Numbered from the stretch's first letter, positions 1 to 9,252 are shown. The stretch is DNA of 20,177 nucleotides from Cymbomonas tetramitiformis (GCA_001247695.2 LGRX02028973.1:1-20177); one strand, 5' to 3'. Notes: a model not told the origin generated them from the letters alone. A program made the numbers and translations.

Positions 1-7
1 CTCGTCC

Positions 8-101
8 CCAGAGTTTAGACGAGCCGCGCTTCGCGCGGCTACCCGCGATTCGATTCGAGGGCTGCGTTACTTGATGATTGTGGAGCTCGTCTAAACTCTG
101 G
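8..101. repeat. Inverted repeat, 16-bp perfect arms
   Basis: CCAGAGTTTAGACGAG at 8-23 is exactly reverse-complemented at 86-101. A GC-rich hairpin lies inside the left part (AGCCGCGC at 22-29 pairs with 33-40). A third imperfect copy, CCAGAATTTAGACGA, starts at about 118. This looks like the end of a small inverted-repeat element or a MITE fragment cut by the window edge. No coding potential is seen in 1-340. Confidence 0.6.
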
Positions 102-339
102 TCTTTCTCGTCAAAAGCCAGAATTTAGACGATAAATGTCTACCTTTTTCTTACGGACCTCGGCAGTCGGCAGCTCAACAACGTATTTCGCTCCCGACTG
201 GCTCATGATGCCGATATGTTTATGGTCTGAGAGTTGAATATTTTGTTAATAATATCAGTAACTTTTGTTTTATGCGGCGAGGCCTCACTGCAACCTCAAG
301 GACGTCAGCTTAAGCGCGTAGGCTTCTCGAAGATTGCGA

Positions 340-1935
340 TACTTAATTCACGTGAACGTCATCTTCGCTAGTTCGTTGCATGAGCTATGGCGCTCGGAAC
401 CGAGCAAATGAAACTGATTTGGAAAGGTATTGCACTCCTCTTTTGGTTTCCGTGTTCTATGTTGGACCTAGGGCGGATGTTTGTTTGTTATTCACGTGTG
501 AACGTAGAGCAGGCGCAGGCTCCGCTGTTCCTTGGGCATCTTTGATGTTTCATAGCATGAGCTACAGATGTCGGAACCGTACAATTCGAAAAGTTTTCGG
601 CAGCTAAGAGTGCCCCCTTTCAGTTTAACTTGCGTACGTTAGCCCTAGGGCGGATGTTTGTGAGTTATTCTAACCACGGTTTGTGGCTGGCTTGTGCATT
701 GCAGATAATTGGCCATCTTAGATATTTCTTCGAGGGAGCTATAGAGCTCGGAACCGAGCAAATGAAACTGTTTTGGAAAGGTATTGCACTCCTCCTTTAG
801 GTCCCGTGGCGTATTGGAGCCCTAGGGCGGATGTTTGTTTGTTATTCACGCGTGAACATTGAGCAGCCGCAGGATCCGCTGTTCCTAGGGCATCTTTAAT
901 ATTTCATAGCATGAGCTACAGATGTCGGAACCGAGCAAATCAAAAAGTTTTCGGCAGCTAAGAGTGCCCCCTTTCAGTTTAACTTGCGTACGTTAGCCCT
1001 AGGGCGGATGTTTGTGAGTTATTCTAACCACGGTTTGTGGCTGGCTTGTGCATTGCAGATAATTGGCCATCTTAGATATTTCTTCGAGGGAGCTATAGAG
1101 CTCGGAACCGAGCAAATGAAACTGTTTTGGAAAGGTATTGCACTCCTCCTTTAGGTCCCGTGGCGTATTGGAGCCCTAGGGCGGATGTTTGTTTGTTATT
1201 CACGCGTGAACATTGAGCAGCCGCAGGATCCGCTGTTCCTAGGGCATCTTTAATATTTCATAGCATGAGCTAGAGATGTCGGAACCGAGCAAATCAAAAA
1301 GTTTTCGGCAGCTAAGAGTGCCCCCTTTCAGTTTAACTTGCGTACGTTAGCCCTAGGGCGGATGTTTGTGAGTTATTCTAACCACGGTTTGTGGCTGGCT
1401 TGTGCATTGCAGATAATTGGCCATCTTAGATATTTCTTCGAGGGAGCTATAGAGCTCGGAACCGAGCAAATGAAACTGTTTTGGAAAGGTATTGCACTCC
1501 TCTTTTAGGTCCCGTGGCGTATTGGAGCCCTAGGGCGGATGTTTGTTTGTTATTCACGCGTGAACATTGAGCAGCCGCAGGATCCGCTGTTCCTAGGGCA
1601 TCTTTAATATTTCATAGCATGAGCTACAGATGTCGGAACCGAGCAAATCAAAAAGTTTTCGGCAGCTAAGAGTGCCCCCTTTCAGTTTAACTTGCGTACG
1701 TTAGCCCTAGGGCGGATGTTTGTGAGTTATTCTAACCACGGTTTGTGGCTGGCTTGTGCATTGCAGATAATTGGTCATCTTAGATATTTCTTCGAGGGAG
1801 CTATAGAGCTCGGAACCGAGCAAATGAAACTCTTTTGGAAAGGTATTGCACTCCTCTTTTAGGTCCCGTGGCGTATTGAAGCCCTAGGGCGGATGTTTGT
1901 TTGTTATACACGCGTGTACATTGAGTTGGCGTGTG
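340..1935. repeat. 354-bp tandem satellite, a dimer of 177-bp monomers
   Basis: The anchor GAGCTAT..GCTCGGAACCGAGC recurs at 382, 736, 1090, 1444 and 1798, exactly 354 bp apart each time. A second, diverged anchor (GAGCTACAGATGTCGGAACC) sits 177 bp after it, at 559, 913 and so on. Each 354-bp unit is therefore two monomers, A and B. They share the blocks TCGGAACCGAGCAAAT, CCTAGGGCGGATGTTTGT and an end block near CATCTTARATATTTC, but differ in between. Units 2 to 4 are nearly identical and the first is more diverged. A 12-bp palindrome TTCACGCGTGAA is in monomer A (845-856). The 75-codon frame in the first unit is not maintained along the array and is not called as a gene. The dimeric higher-order structure is that of a satellite, possibly centromeric or subtelomeric; the location is inference. 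Confidence 0.9.
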
Positions 1936-2134
1936 CATTGCACAAAATAGGGTTTCGAAGCTCCTTCCTCAAGGGAGCTATGCAACTCGGATGAGGAGCA
2001 AGCGGTGAAGTTTTAAAAAGGTAATTCACTTCTCTTCACTTTCTTTGGCCTATGTGGGCCTTGGGGGAGATGGCAAAGTGTTGTTTTGATGTGTAGCGCA
2101 AAGCACGTGAGGCCATGCATACGCCTTTTAGATA
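1936..2134. repeat. Degenerate satellite monomer linking the two arrays
   Basis: At 1974-2040 the order of words (GGGAGCTAT, CTCGG, GAGCAA, GTTTTAAAAAGGTAATTCACT) follows monomer A of the 354-bp satellite, but with many substitutions. This looks like a decayed edge copy between the 354-bp array and the 195-bp array. There is no supported gene. Confidence 0.5.
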
Positions 2135-3855
2135 GGGTTTCAGACCCCCCCTGTCGGGGGTATCACTGTATGACATCATAAAACGGAGCATATAGCTATG
2201 TAGAGCCGGGTGTGAGGAAAAGGGGGCACTTTTCAAAAGTGAATTTGCCTTTCTCATGCTCCTATGGCGCCCATTCTTAGGGTAGTGGGTAGGGTTCGCA
2301 TAGGGCGGGACCTGAGCTCCTGCATCGCAGGGTTTCAGACCCCCCCTGTCGGGGGTATCACTTTGTGACATCATAAAACGGGGCACATAGCTATGTAGAG
2401 CCGGGTGTGAGGAAAAGGGGGCACTTTTCAAAAGTGAATTTGCCTTTCCTATGCTCCTATGGCGCCCATTCTTAGGGTAGTGGGTAGGGTTCGCATAGGG
2501 CGGGACGTGTGCTCCTTTATCGCAAGGTTTCAGACCCCCCTGTCGGGGGGGTCACTTTGTGACATCATAAAACGGGGCACATAGCTATGTAGAGCCGGGT
2601 GTGAGGAAAAGGGGGCACTTTTCAAAAGTGAATTTGCCTTTCCTATGCTCCTATGGCGCCCATTCTTAGGGTAGTGGGTAGGGTTCGCATAGGGCGGGAC
2701 CTGAGCTCCTGCATCGCAGGGTTTCAGACCCCCCCTGTCGGGGGTATCACTTTGTGACATCACAAAACGGAGCACATAGCTATGTAGAGACGGGTGTGAG
2801 GAAAAGGGGGCACTTTTCAATAGTGAATTTGCCTTTCTCATGCTCCTATGGCGCCCATTCTTAGGGTAGTGGGTAGGGTTCGCATAGGGCGGGACCTGAG
2901 CTCCTGCATCTCAGGGTTTCAGACCCCCCTGTCGGGGGGGTCACTTTGTGACATCATAAAACGGGGCACATAGCTATGTAGAGCCGGGTGTGAGGAAAAG
3001 GGGGCACTTTTCAAAAGTGAATTTGCCTTTCCTATGCTCCTATGGCGCCCATTCTTAGGGTAGTGGGTAGGGTTTGCATAGGGCGGGACGTGTGCTCCTG
3101 CATCGCAGGGTTTCAGACCCCACCTGTCGGGGGTATCACTTTGTGACATCACAAAACGGAGCACATAGCTATGTAGAGCCGGGTGTGAGGAAAAGGGGGC
3201 ACTTTTCAAAAGTGAATTTGCCTTTCCTATGCTCCTATGGCGCCCATTCTTAGGGTAGTGGGTAGGGTTCGCATAGGGCGGGACGTGTGCTCCTTTATCG
3301 CAGGGTTTCAGACCCCCCCTGTCGGGGGTATCACTGTGTGATATCACAAAACGGAGCACATAGCTATGTACAGCCGGGTGTGAGGAAAAGGGGGCACTTT
3401 TCAAAAGTGAATTTGCCTTTCCTATGCTCCTATGGCGCCCATTCTTAGGGTAGTGGGTAGGGTTCGCATAGGGCGGGACGTGTGCTCCTTTATCGCAAGG
3501 TTTCAGACCCCCCTGTCGGGGGGGTCACTTTGTGACATCACAAAACGGGGCATATAGCTATGTAGAGCCGGGTGTGAGGAAAAGGGGGCACTTTTCAAAA
3601 GTGAATTTGCCTTTCCTATGCTCCTATGGCGCCCATTCTTAGGGTAGTGGGTAGGGTTCGCATAGGGCGGGACGTGTGCTCCTGCATCGCAGGGTTTCAG
3701 ACCCCCCCTGTCGGGGGTATCACTTTGTGACATCACAAAACGGAGCACATAGCTATGTAGAGTCGGGTGTGAGGAAAAGGGGGCACTTTTCAAAAGTGAA
3801 TTTGCCTTTCCTATGCTCCTATGGCGCCCATTCTTAGGGTAGTGGGTAGGGTTCT
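2135..3855. repeat. 194/195-bp tandem satellite, about 8.8 copies
   Basis: The phrase GGGTTTCAGACCCCC (with AGG variants) starts at 2135, 2330, 2525, 2719, 2914, 3108, 3303, 3498 and 3692, so the period is 194 or 195 bp. Each unit carries several short perfect inverted repeats: ACATAGCTATGT, CACTTTT-C-AAAAGTG, and a C-run/G-run pair around CTGTC. Each also carries a G-rich stretch with a TTAGGG-like segment (CTTAGGGTAGTGGGTAGGG, then two more G3 runs). Copies are nearly identical, suggesting recent homogenisation. The last copy stops in the middle of this G-rich stretch, 8 bp before the start codon of the next gene. Because 195 is a multiple of 3, long minus-strand frames appear here; they are regarded as by-products of the repeat. 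Confidence 0.95.
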
Positions 3856-3863
3856 TCAGCTAC

Positions 3864-5810
3864 ATGAGCACGGTGTGTGACAGCAAACCATTCACAAAGT
3901 TCTGGTGGACTCAAATCCTCCAGAAATACGCTTTGCTTTACTTCGCTCTACGTGATGCCATTCGGGTGGCGGACATGATGATGGTGGAGACGGTACAGAG
4001 GAGGGCAGTCTACCTATTCAGGTTTACGGGCAAAGTGAAATATGTGGTGGTGACCTTGGCGATGCTGCTCAACTTTTTGCGGTTGCCATACAGGCTGGTG
4101 GAGTACATTCGGTACAATCGGACGATCAGCTTGACTGGCAAGTCAGAGAAGAACTCGGCGGGGGACATCTACATCGAGAATATGAATGCATTTTTAACCT
4201 TGTGTTGTGGGAGCACCGCGGATGACAACTGGTTGCGAGTGATGTCTATTTTGGTATCGATGATGAGGGCGACGCTCACCGTTTTTTTGCGGATGGCTGG
4301 TATCGTTAGATACACTGGGCACAGGCATAACATGGAGAAGGACAAACTCAAGGTGAAGGACTTGTGTCTGACGCTTGGCATGTTCAAGAGTGATGGAGTC
4401 CCATTGCCATTGGTTGATCATTTCGTGGTGGACGGTGGTGCTACGAGGATGCCAGAGCATGCGGAGAAGTACTTGGACATCGAGGGGCATTCACGGGCGG
4501 CTGTGGAGAGAGCGTGCGATGTGGTCCGCGCGGTGCAAGTGGAGGCAGAACTTTCCATTTTGGCAAATGCGGCGAAGCGAGCATTCGTGTGTGTCATCGG
4601 AAGCGCTCCTGTGAGAGTCAGGATGGCGGCTGGTGGTGTAAACCCTGCACGTGTGTACTCATGGTGTGAGGAGGAAAGCGATGCTCTACGCCCAGAGACC
4701 GAAGTTGATGAAGGTGGGGATCAGGAGATGGCGGAGCTCATGGCGAATGGCTTTTTGCCCTTGGGCAGTTTGTCTGAATTGGAGAGGGAATGCATCGTAA
4801 CTGATGGGACGCCGCAACACAGCCTAGCGGTAGAGGAGTACGAGCGGTGGATGCGTGAGAGGACTGGAGACGCTTTCGTGCTTGCGTTCGCGCATCGTGT
4901 GAGTAGGGATCACGCGAGTTATTTGGCATGTGAGTTGGAGGAACACTCTTTTGATGGCACAGACTTATTGCTTGGCGGGTTGAGGGCATCGATATCCGAT
5001 GATGAAGCCATCAACATCGCGGTCATGCAAAATCAGATTTTGTGCACTGATATTGAGGGGGAACGAGTAGCCATTCGAGCGAGATTGGCTGATTTCGAGG
5101 TTGGGTGCCAAGCTCGCTTACTACAAGCAGTCGTGGATGGTGAGGATGGCTTGAGATGGAGGCTTGGCAACGGAGTTGGGGGCGATGGAATGCAAGTGGA
5201 GGGTGGATGTTTTCATGCGGAAAACTTAAACCGGGCGGAAGCGATGGAGAAAATGAAGGCGCTGCGGGCAAAGGCGGCGGAAGGGACATCGCAACCTGGT
5301 GACAAGGGGTATATGCTGGCACAGCGGCTGGTGCCGATGTCTGGTGCGGTCGTGGTGGATTGCTGGAGTTGCAAATCAGTCAAGATGAGTTTTCCTAGTG
5401 GATCGAAGTTTGCAGGACACATACCGTTGGCGGCTGTGCGGCGTGCTGATCGGCAAGTTGACCATGACACGCCGGTAATCGAGCTGGGAGGAGTCGGAAA
5501 GGCGACTGGCCCTAAGCTTATAGCGCTTGGGCTGACGACAATCGGGTCGCTAGCGGCGTTGACTGAGACATCTATGGCGGCATTGCATGTTCAAATGCAA
5601 GTTGCTGGGGTGAAAAACCTCAATCTTCGCAGACATCATGAAAACGCGCTTGCATTGCTAGCCACTGGCGTGGCCGATGAGGATCCCGCTAGTGAAGACG
5701 AGCGCGAGATGGAGGATTGCTTAACTTTTGATGATAGTGATGAAGAGATCGAGAGGAATTTGGTAAGTGATTGTGTGAATTGCAATATAGTAGCTAGGGA
5801 TGTGGGTTAG
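3864..5810 (+). CDS. DUF6589-like protein with C-terminal HhH-like motif
   Basis: This is a 648-residue uninterrupted frame. From general family knowledge, residues about 25-150 resemble the C-terminal half of DUF6589 proteins: ALRDAIR at 28-34, a long hydrophobic helix region, then YIRYNR followed by a GDIYIENMN segment. That domain is common in fungi and some animals and its function is unknown. Residues about 541-570 (LGGVGKATGPKLIALGLTTI and following) look like a helix-hairpin-helix DNA-binding motif. The tail from about 605 is acidic. In related proteins the DUF6589 part is usually preceded by several hundred residues. Here it begins almost at the start codon, 8 bp after a satellite array, so the 5' part may be lost or lie in an unseen exon. 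A perfect donor word GTAAGT at 5763 leaves open a spliced extension. The stop is 140 bp before the RecQ gene on the same strand, suggesting a paired function. Confidence 0.6.
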   Translation: MSTVCDSKPFTKFWWTQILQKYALLYFALRDAIRVADMMMVETVQRRAVYLFRFTGKVKYVVVTLAMLLNFLRLPYRLVEYIRYNRTISLTGKSEKNSAGDIYIENMNAFLTLCCGSTADDNWLRVMSILVSMMRATLTVFLRMAGIVRYTGHRHNMEKDKLKVKDLCLTLGMFKSDGVPLPLVDHFVVDGGATRMPEHAEKYLDIEGHSRAAVERACDVVRAVQVEAELSILANAAKRAFVCVIGSAPVRVRMAAGGVNPARVYSWCEEESDALRPETEVDEGGDQEMAELMANGFLPLGSLSELERECIVTDGTPQHSLAVEEYERWMRERTGDAFVLAFAHRVSRDHASYLACELEEHSFDGTDLLLGGLRASISDDEAINIAVMQNQILCTDIEGERVAIRARLADFEVGCQARLLQAVVDGEDGLRWRLGNGVGGDGMQVEGGCFHAENLNRAEAMEKMKALRAKAAEGTSQPGDKGYMLAQRLVPMSGAVVVDCWSCKSVKMSFPSGSKFAGHIPLAAVRRADRQVDHDTPVIELGGVGKATGPKLIALGLTTIGSLAALTETSMAALHVQMQVAGVKNLNLRRHHENALALLATGVADEDPASEDEREMEDCLTFDDSDEEIERNLVSDCVNCNIVARDVG

Positions 5811-5950
5811 TAGATGCCGATGTTGTAGGGAGTGGTAAAGATATCTGCCCCATGCATTTGTCCCCAACCTAGTGCGAGGGTAGTAGAATGCATGAAGGTT
5901 GCCTTGATATCATGCGCACTCAAAGTAAGTGAGAATGAAGGGTAGGTTTC

Positions 5951-7363
5951 GTGTGGTGTTATGGAACAGGGATGAGTGCATCTCGGTTGTTGAAGATCGC
6001 CAACCAACGCATTTTCAAGCACGCAGAGTTTCGTGGTGATCAAGAAGCTATTTGCACAGCGGCTGTCGGCGGAAGTGACATTTTGGCAGTTATGCCTACG
6101 GGGGCTGGAAAGAGCTTGTGTTACCAACTTCCTGCAACCATCGGATCTGGACTCACGGTAGTGATATCTCCACTACTATCCTTGATGCATGATCAAGTAA
6201 CAACATTAGTCAGTAAGGACATCGCTGCTATCAAGTATACTAGTGAGCTGACAGTTAACGCGAAGGCGTGTTATCTAGATATGATAAAGCGAGGGATGAT
6301 AACATTGTTATATCTTGCACCAGAGACATTAATCAGTGAGCAAGAGAAAGATGCCGATTTGACACGGGCACTTTTAGAAGTCCACGCTATGGCCAAATTG
6401 AAGCGGTTTGTAGTGGATGAGGCTCATTGTGTCAGTGAGTTCGGTGCAGACTTCAGAAAGGCATACGCTAGGCTCGGAGAACTGAGAGACCATTTCCCGG
6501 ACGTACCATTCACGGCAGTTACAGGGACAGCCACAGACAAGACAAAATCAGATATTAAAGTACTGCTAAAGCTTAAGAAACCCATGGAGTTTTGCACCAA
6601 CTCGCATAGACCCAATCTGTATGTGAGTATCCTAGACAAGATTTTGGAAGATGAGACAGTTTCCGGGCAAAACATTGAAGGGAGTTGGCGACAAATACAT
6701 AGTTTCATATTGGATCAACCGTCCACCTCTGCTGGCATCGTCTATTGTATGACTCAAGTTCAATGTGAGAAGGTTGCAACCTGGTTGAGTCAACAAGAGC
6801 ATACGGGTGCTTTAATCACGACGGCACACTATCACGGAGGAATGATATCTTCCGATCGTTCACAAGTGTACAAAGACTTTATGACAGGAAAAATCCGAGT
6901 AGTAGTGGCGACCAATGCCTTTGGCATGGGTGTAGACAAAGCAGACGTCAGGTGGATTGTACACCACACGATGCCACAATCTATTGAGGCATATGTTCAA
7001 GAAATTGGTAGAGCAGGAAGAGATGGCGAGCGGGCTAACTGCATGTTGTTGTTCTCACCAAAGAACTTGCAAAATATCAAAATCGTGTTTCAAAAGAATA
7101 CAGAAAATCAAGAATCGAAACGAAGCAAACTCAAAGAGATGGGCAAATATTGTTTCAACATCAAAGATTGTAGACACCAAATGTTATTGGATCACTTTGG
7201 CGACAAAATCAAAGTGTCACGAGGTTGCAAGATGTGTGACATTTGCTCGACACCAAGTGGACTTGTTTTGACAGAGGCACAAGAGAAACGTGGCAGTGGT
7301 ATGAAGAGACCTCAACGCTCATCGCATTCTTCACTAGAGCCTGGCCAGAGGAAGAGGCGTTAA
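5951..7363 (+). CDS. RecQ-family ATP-dependent DNA helicase
   Basis: A 470-residue protein with a full superfamily 2 RecQ core. The motif 0 glutamine is near 31, Walker A MPTGAGKS at 48-55, motif Ia VISPLLSLMHDQV at 71-83, and the DEAH box at 156-159 is followed by CVSEFGADFR (CxSxxGxDFR, as in RecQ). Motif III is FTAVTGTAT at 187-195, motif IV GIVYCMTQ at 262-269, motif V ATNAFGMGVDKADVR at 320-334 and motif VI QEIGRAGRDG at 350-359. A RecQ zinc subdomain follows, with Cys 407, 426, 429 and 432 in the family spacing. The frame ends soon after, so winged-helix and HRDC domains are absent. Expected activity is ATP-driven 3'-to-5' DNA unwinding. Met8 (5972) is an alternative start. All catalytic residues are present, so the copy looks functional. 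Solo RecQ genes of this kind recur near fungal telomeres and repeats; that link is inferred here. Confidence 0.9.
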   Translation: MWCYGTGMSASRLLKIANQRIFKHAEFRGDQEAICTAAVGGSDILAVMPTGAGKSLCYQLPATIGSGLTVVISPLLSLMHDQVTTLVSKDIAAIKYTSELTVNAKACYLDMIKRGMITLLYLAPETLISEQEKDADLTRALLEVHAMAKLKRFVVDEAHCVSEFGADFRKAYARLGELRDHFPDVPFTAVTGTATDKTKSDIKVLLKLKKPMEFCTNSHRPNLYVSILDKILEDETVSGQNIEGSWRQIHSFILDQPSTSAGIVYCMTQVQCEKVATWLSQQEHTGALITTAHYHGGMISSDRSQVYKDFMTGKIRVVVATNAFGMGVDKADVRWIVHHTMPQSIEAYVQEIGRAGRDGERANCMLLFSPKNLQNIKIVFQKNTENQESKRSKLKEMGKYCFNIKDCRHQMLLDHFGDKIKVSRGCKMCDICSTPSGLVLTEAQEKRGSGMKRPQRSSHSSLEPGQRKRR

Positions 7364-8080
7364 TGGAAAATACTATGTATTTAGTATATATATTTGGAAT
7401 GTAAGCTTGCACTATATCAAATAGCATATAGCATATCATATTGATAGCGGTAAAGCACCTATAGAGAAAGACGGGACCTCTCTTATATTGACGGCTAATA
7501 GCAACATGTCATTAAGTACCTTTCATGGCATGTGACACGTTGTAATGAACTAGGGGCAAGATGCTCATGGGATTCGCCGCGTCTTTCACAAGAAATAACC
7601 TTGAAATGAAAAAGTTATGACATTTTACTTTATTTTGAAACTGCAGATACCCTGTTTCGCTGGCCAACTGGTGATTTTGACACCGGTATCTCTTGTACTA
7701 GGAGTTCCAGGCATCTCCTGGACATGCGTCAAGCAGTAAACCTGCATTATATAACCCCCTGCTGCCACCATACAAATTTTAGGGGATTCGGAGGACCCCC
7801 CCTGACAAGTACTTCCAGAGTCTCCGGACGCCCATAAGCTCAATCTGCGTTACAAACCCTAAGTAATATTCGCGCTATTTCGGTCCGGAGACTCGGGTTC
7901 CAGAGTAAGTGTCACAGTGTCTGGCTTCATTTTTTCGCACTGTTAAGGGGAATTCGAATGACACAGTGTTAAGAGCCACTGAATTATATTTCCCGATTTT
8001 TCAAAAGAGGGGGATCTTCGATTCCATCTCCGATTTTTTCCCCAATATCCACGGTTTTGCCGGCGGACGTGCGCGTGCGG
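7364..8080. other. Intergenic stretch without a recognised gene
   Basis: An AT-rich 3' flank of the helicase gene runs to about 7620. After that the base composition is mixed. A 12-bp inverted pair GAGTCTCCGGAC / GTCCGGAGACTC lies at about 7814-7894. A 72-codon minus-strand frame at 7625-7843 and a 64-codon plus frame at 7909-8103 have no recognisable domain and are not called. No RNA gene was seen. Confidence 0.5.
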
Positions 8081-8260
8081 ACCAGGGTTGTGGGGTTATA
8101 TAACCCCAATTATAAGGGTTATAGTTATACAAACTCTAACCCCACCAAAAAGGCCCGATTTTGGGGTTATAGTTATATAACTATAACCCCCGATATAAGG
8201 GTTATATCAGGGTTATAATTAGGCTTATATAACCTTATATAACCCCAAATTTACATACTT
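8081..8260. repeat. AT-rich palindromic patch of TATAACCC/GGGTTATA words
   Basis: The stretch is built from repeated GGGTTATA and TATAACCC words in both orientations. It includes a perfect 28-bp palindrome at 8163-8190 (GGGGTTATAGTTAT and its complement). Related words recur at 8511 and at both ends of the foldback element. It probably derives from a small inverted-repeat element; its boundaries could not be set. Confidence 0.55.
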
Positions 8261-8416
8261 ATATTTAACATTGTTCGTATGGGATGTGTGACGCTATAAC
8301 AAATCGTAAAAGTCGAGTAACCATTCATACAAATCAGAAATCAAAATCAATAAAAAAACCAGAAAATAAAAGGGTAAAGACACCATATAAAAAATAATAA
8401 TTCATTCCTCGAAGGT

Positions 8417-8518
8417 CTAGGTCTCGGCCATTTGGTCATCCACGTGATCATGCTCGAAGTGGTCAGCCATATCCTCCTCTGCAATTTCTGCCTCTTTGAA
8501 AATCGATATAAGGGTTAT
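8417..8518 (-). pseudogene. Short coding remnant, C-terminal end of an unknown protein
   Basis: The minus strand reads 33 open codons to a TAG stop at 8419-8417. The composition is protein-like: KEAEIAEEDMADHFEHD, then HVDDQMAET before the stop. An in-frame TAA lies just upstream, and no start codon is available. An acidic C-terminal tail cut off from its gene by rearrangement or by the adjacent foldback element would explain it. It could also be a final exon after an AG acceptor (TTTTCAAAG). The call rests on composition only. Confidence 0.3.
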
Positions 8519-9012
8519 TTATATTTGGGGGGAAGGGATACACGCGCCGTCTCTTCGTATAAATTAAAGGGAAGGGTTATACGCGCTGGAATTCACACGT
8601 CGTTTCCGTCTCAATCCCGAAAAAATTCTGAACCAGCGTGACGGTCATATCGTCTTGCATCGCATCGTCTCGCATGTCATCGTGAATTTAATTTCCAGGA
8701 TTATTAAAACAGATAATCAATTTATCTTCCATCGATATCGCGGATACGATTACCGTTGGCGCTGGCGTTGACTAGCTCAACCATAAAGTGCTCGCTGCGA
8801 CATTTACTGCTCATAATTTTCTCAACGTTCCTTCGCCTCATGGCCGGAACGGTGTTCACTGTGACTGTTGTGTTATGTGCAGGGATTGCGGAAGTGTCTG
8901 GCTGTTTTTATTTTTCAATTCGTTTATTGCATATATGCGAACTCACGGTATTCGGTGTGTGCAGCTTGTGTCGCAGGTTTTCCGATGGCGAGGAGGGACG
9001 CACCTTTTTTGA

Positions 9013-9061
9013 GATGTGGAAGTCTAGGGCAACCTAGCTTGGGATGATACCCAACCACATC
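9013..9061 (+). other. tRNA-like three-stem motif, copy 2
   Basis: The outer stem GATGTGG (9013-9019) pairs perfectly with CCACATC (9055-9061). Inside are AAGT, the hairpin CTAGG-GCAA-CCTAG, a single C, and the hairpin TTGGG-ATGATA-CCCAA. Every pair in the three stems is intact. The architecture is identical to the motif 175 bp downstream, with changed but still complementary stem bases. Confidence 0.6.
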
Positions 9062-9187
9062 GGACTAAATTTCATATTTTAATCTACTCACCTTGCATAT
9101 GCATACAAACTTTGAGGAGCATCGAGGTTTGATAAGTTTTAGACTGATTTATCTTTTTGGGTTTGTGGCGCCATCGCGACCTCTTGG

Positions 9188-9245
9188 GATGTGGAAGTCA
9201 AGGTTGAGCATGCCAACCTTGCTTGGGTTCGAACCCCACCACATC
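9188..9245 (+). other. tRNA-like three-stem motif with perfect B-box, copy 1
   Basis: The outer 7-bp stem is GATGTGG (9188-9194) with CCACATC (9239-9245). AAGT follows, then an 8-bp hairpin CAAGGTTG-AGCATGC-CAACCTTG with a 7-base loop, one C, and then a T-arm-like hairpin holding GGTTCGAACC, which matches the RNA polymerase III B-box. There is no D-arm and no convincing A-box, so it is not called a tRNA gene. It may be a tRNA-derived or SINE-derived segment. Confidence 0.55.
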
Positions 9246-9252
9246 GAAGTCT

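Larger units (their letters stand above)
8568..9251 (+). repeat. Left inverted arm of the foldback-like element
   Basis: Pairs with 13388-14063. It contains two tRNA-like three-stem motifs at 9013-9061 and 9188-9245. Open frames inside (93 and 74 codons near 8756-9037) are mirrored by disrupted frames in the right arm and show no domain, so no gene is called. Confidence 0.8.

Noticed and set aside
380..607. 75-codon plus frame in the first 354-bp unit
   Set aside because: The next units contain stops in the same frame, so it is a chance frame in a satellite.
2036..3793. Four long minus-strand frames with repeated KSAPFSSHPALHSY words
   Set aside because: They arise because the satellite period is 195 bp (65 codons); units of 194 bp break them, and no domain or start signal is seen.
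9188..9245. A genuine tRNA gene
   Set aside because: It has a good acceptor stem and B-box but no D-arm, no U before the would-be anticodon CAT, and no clear A-box.
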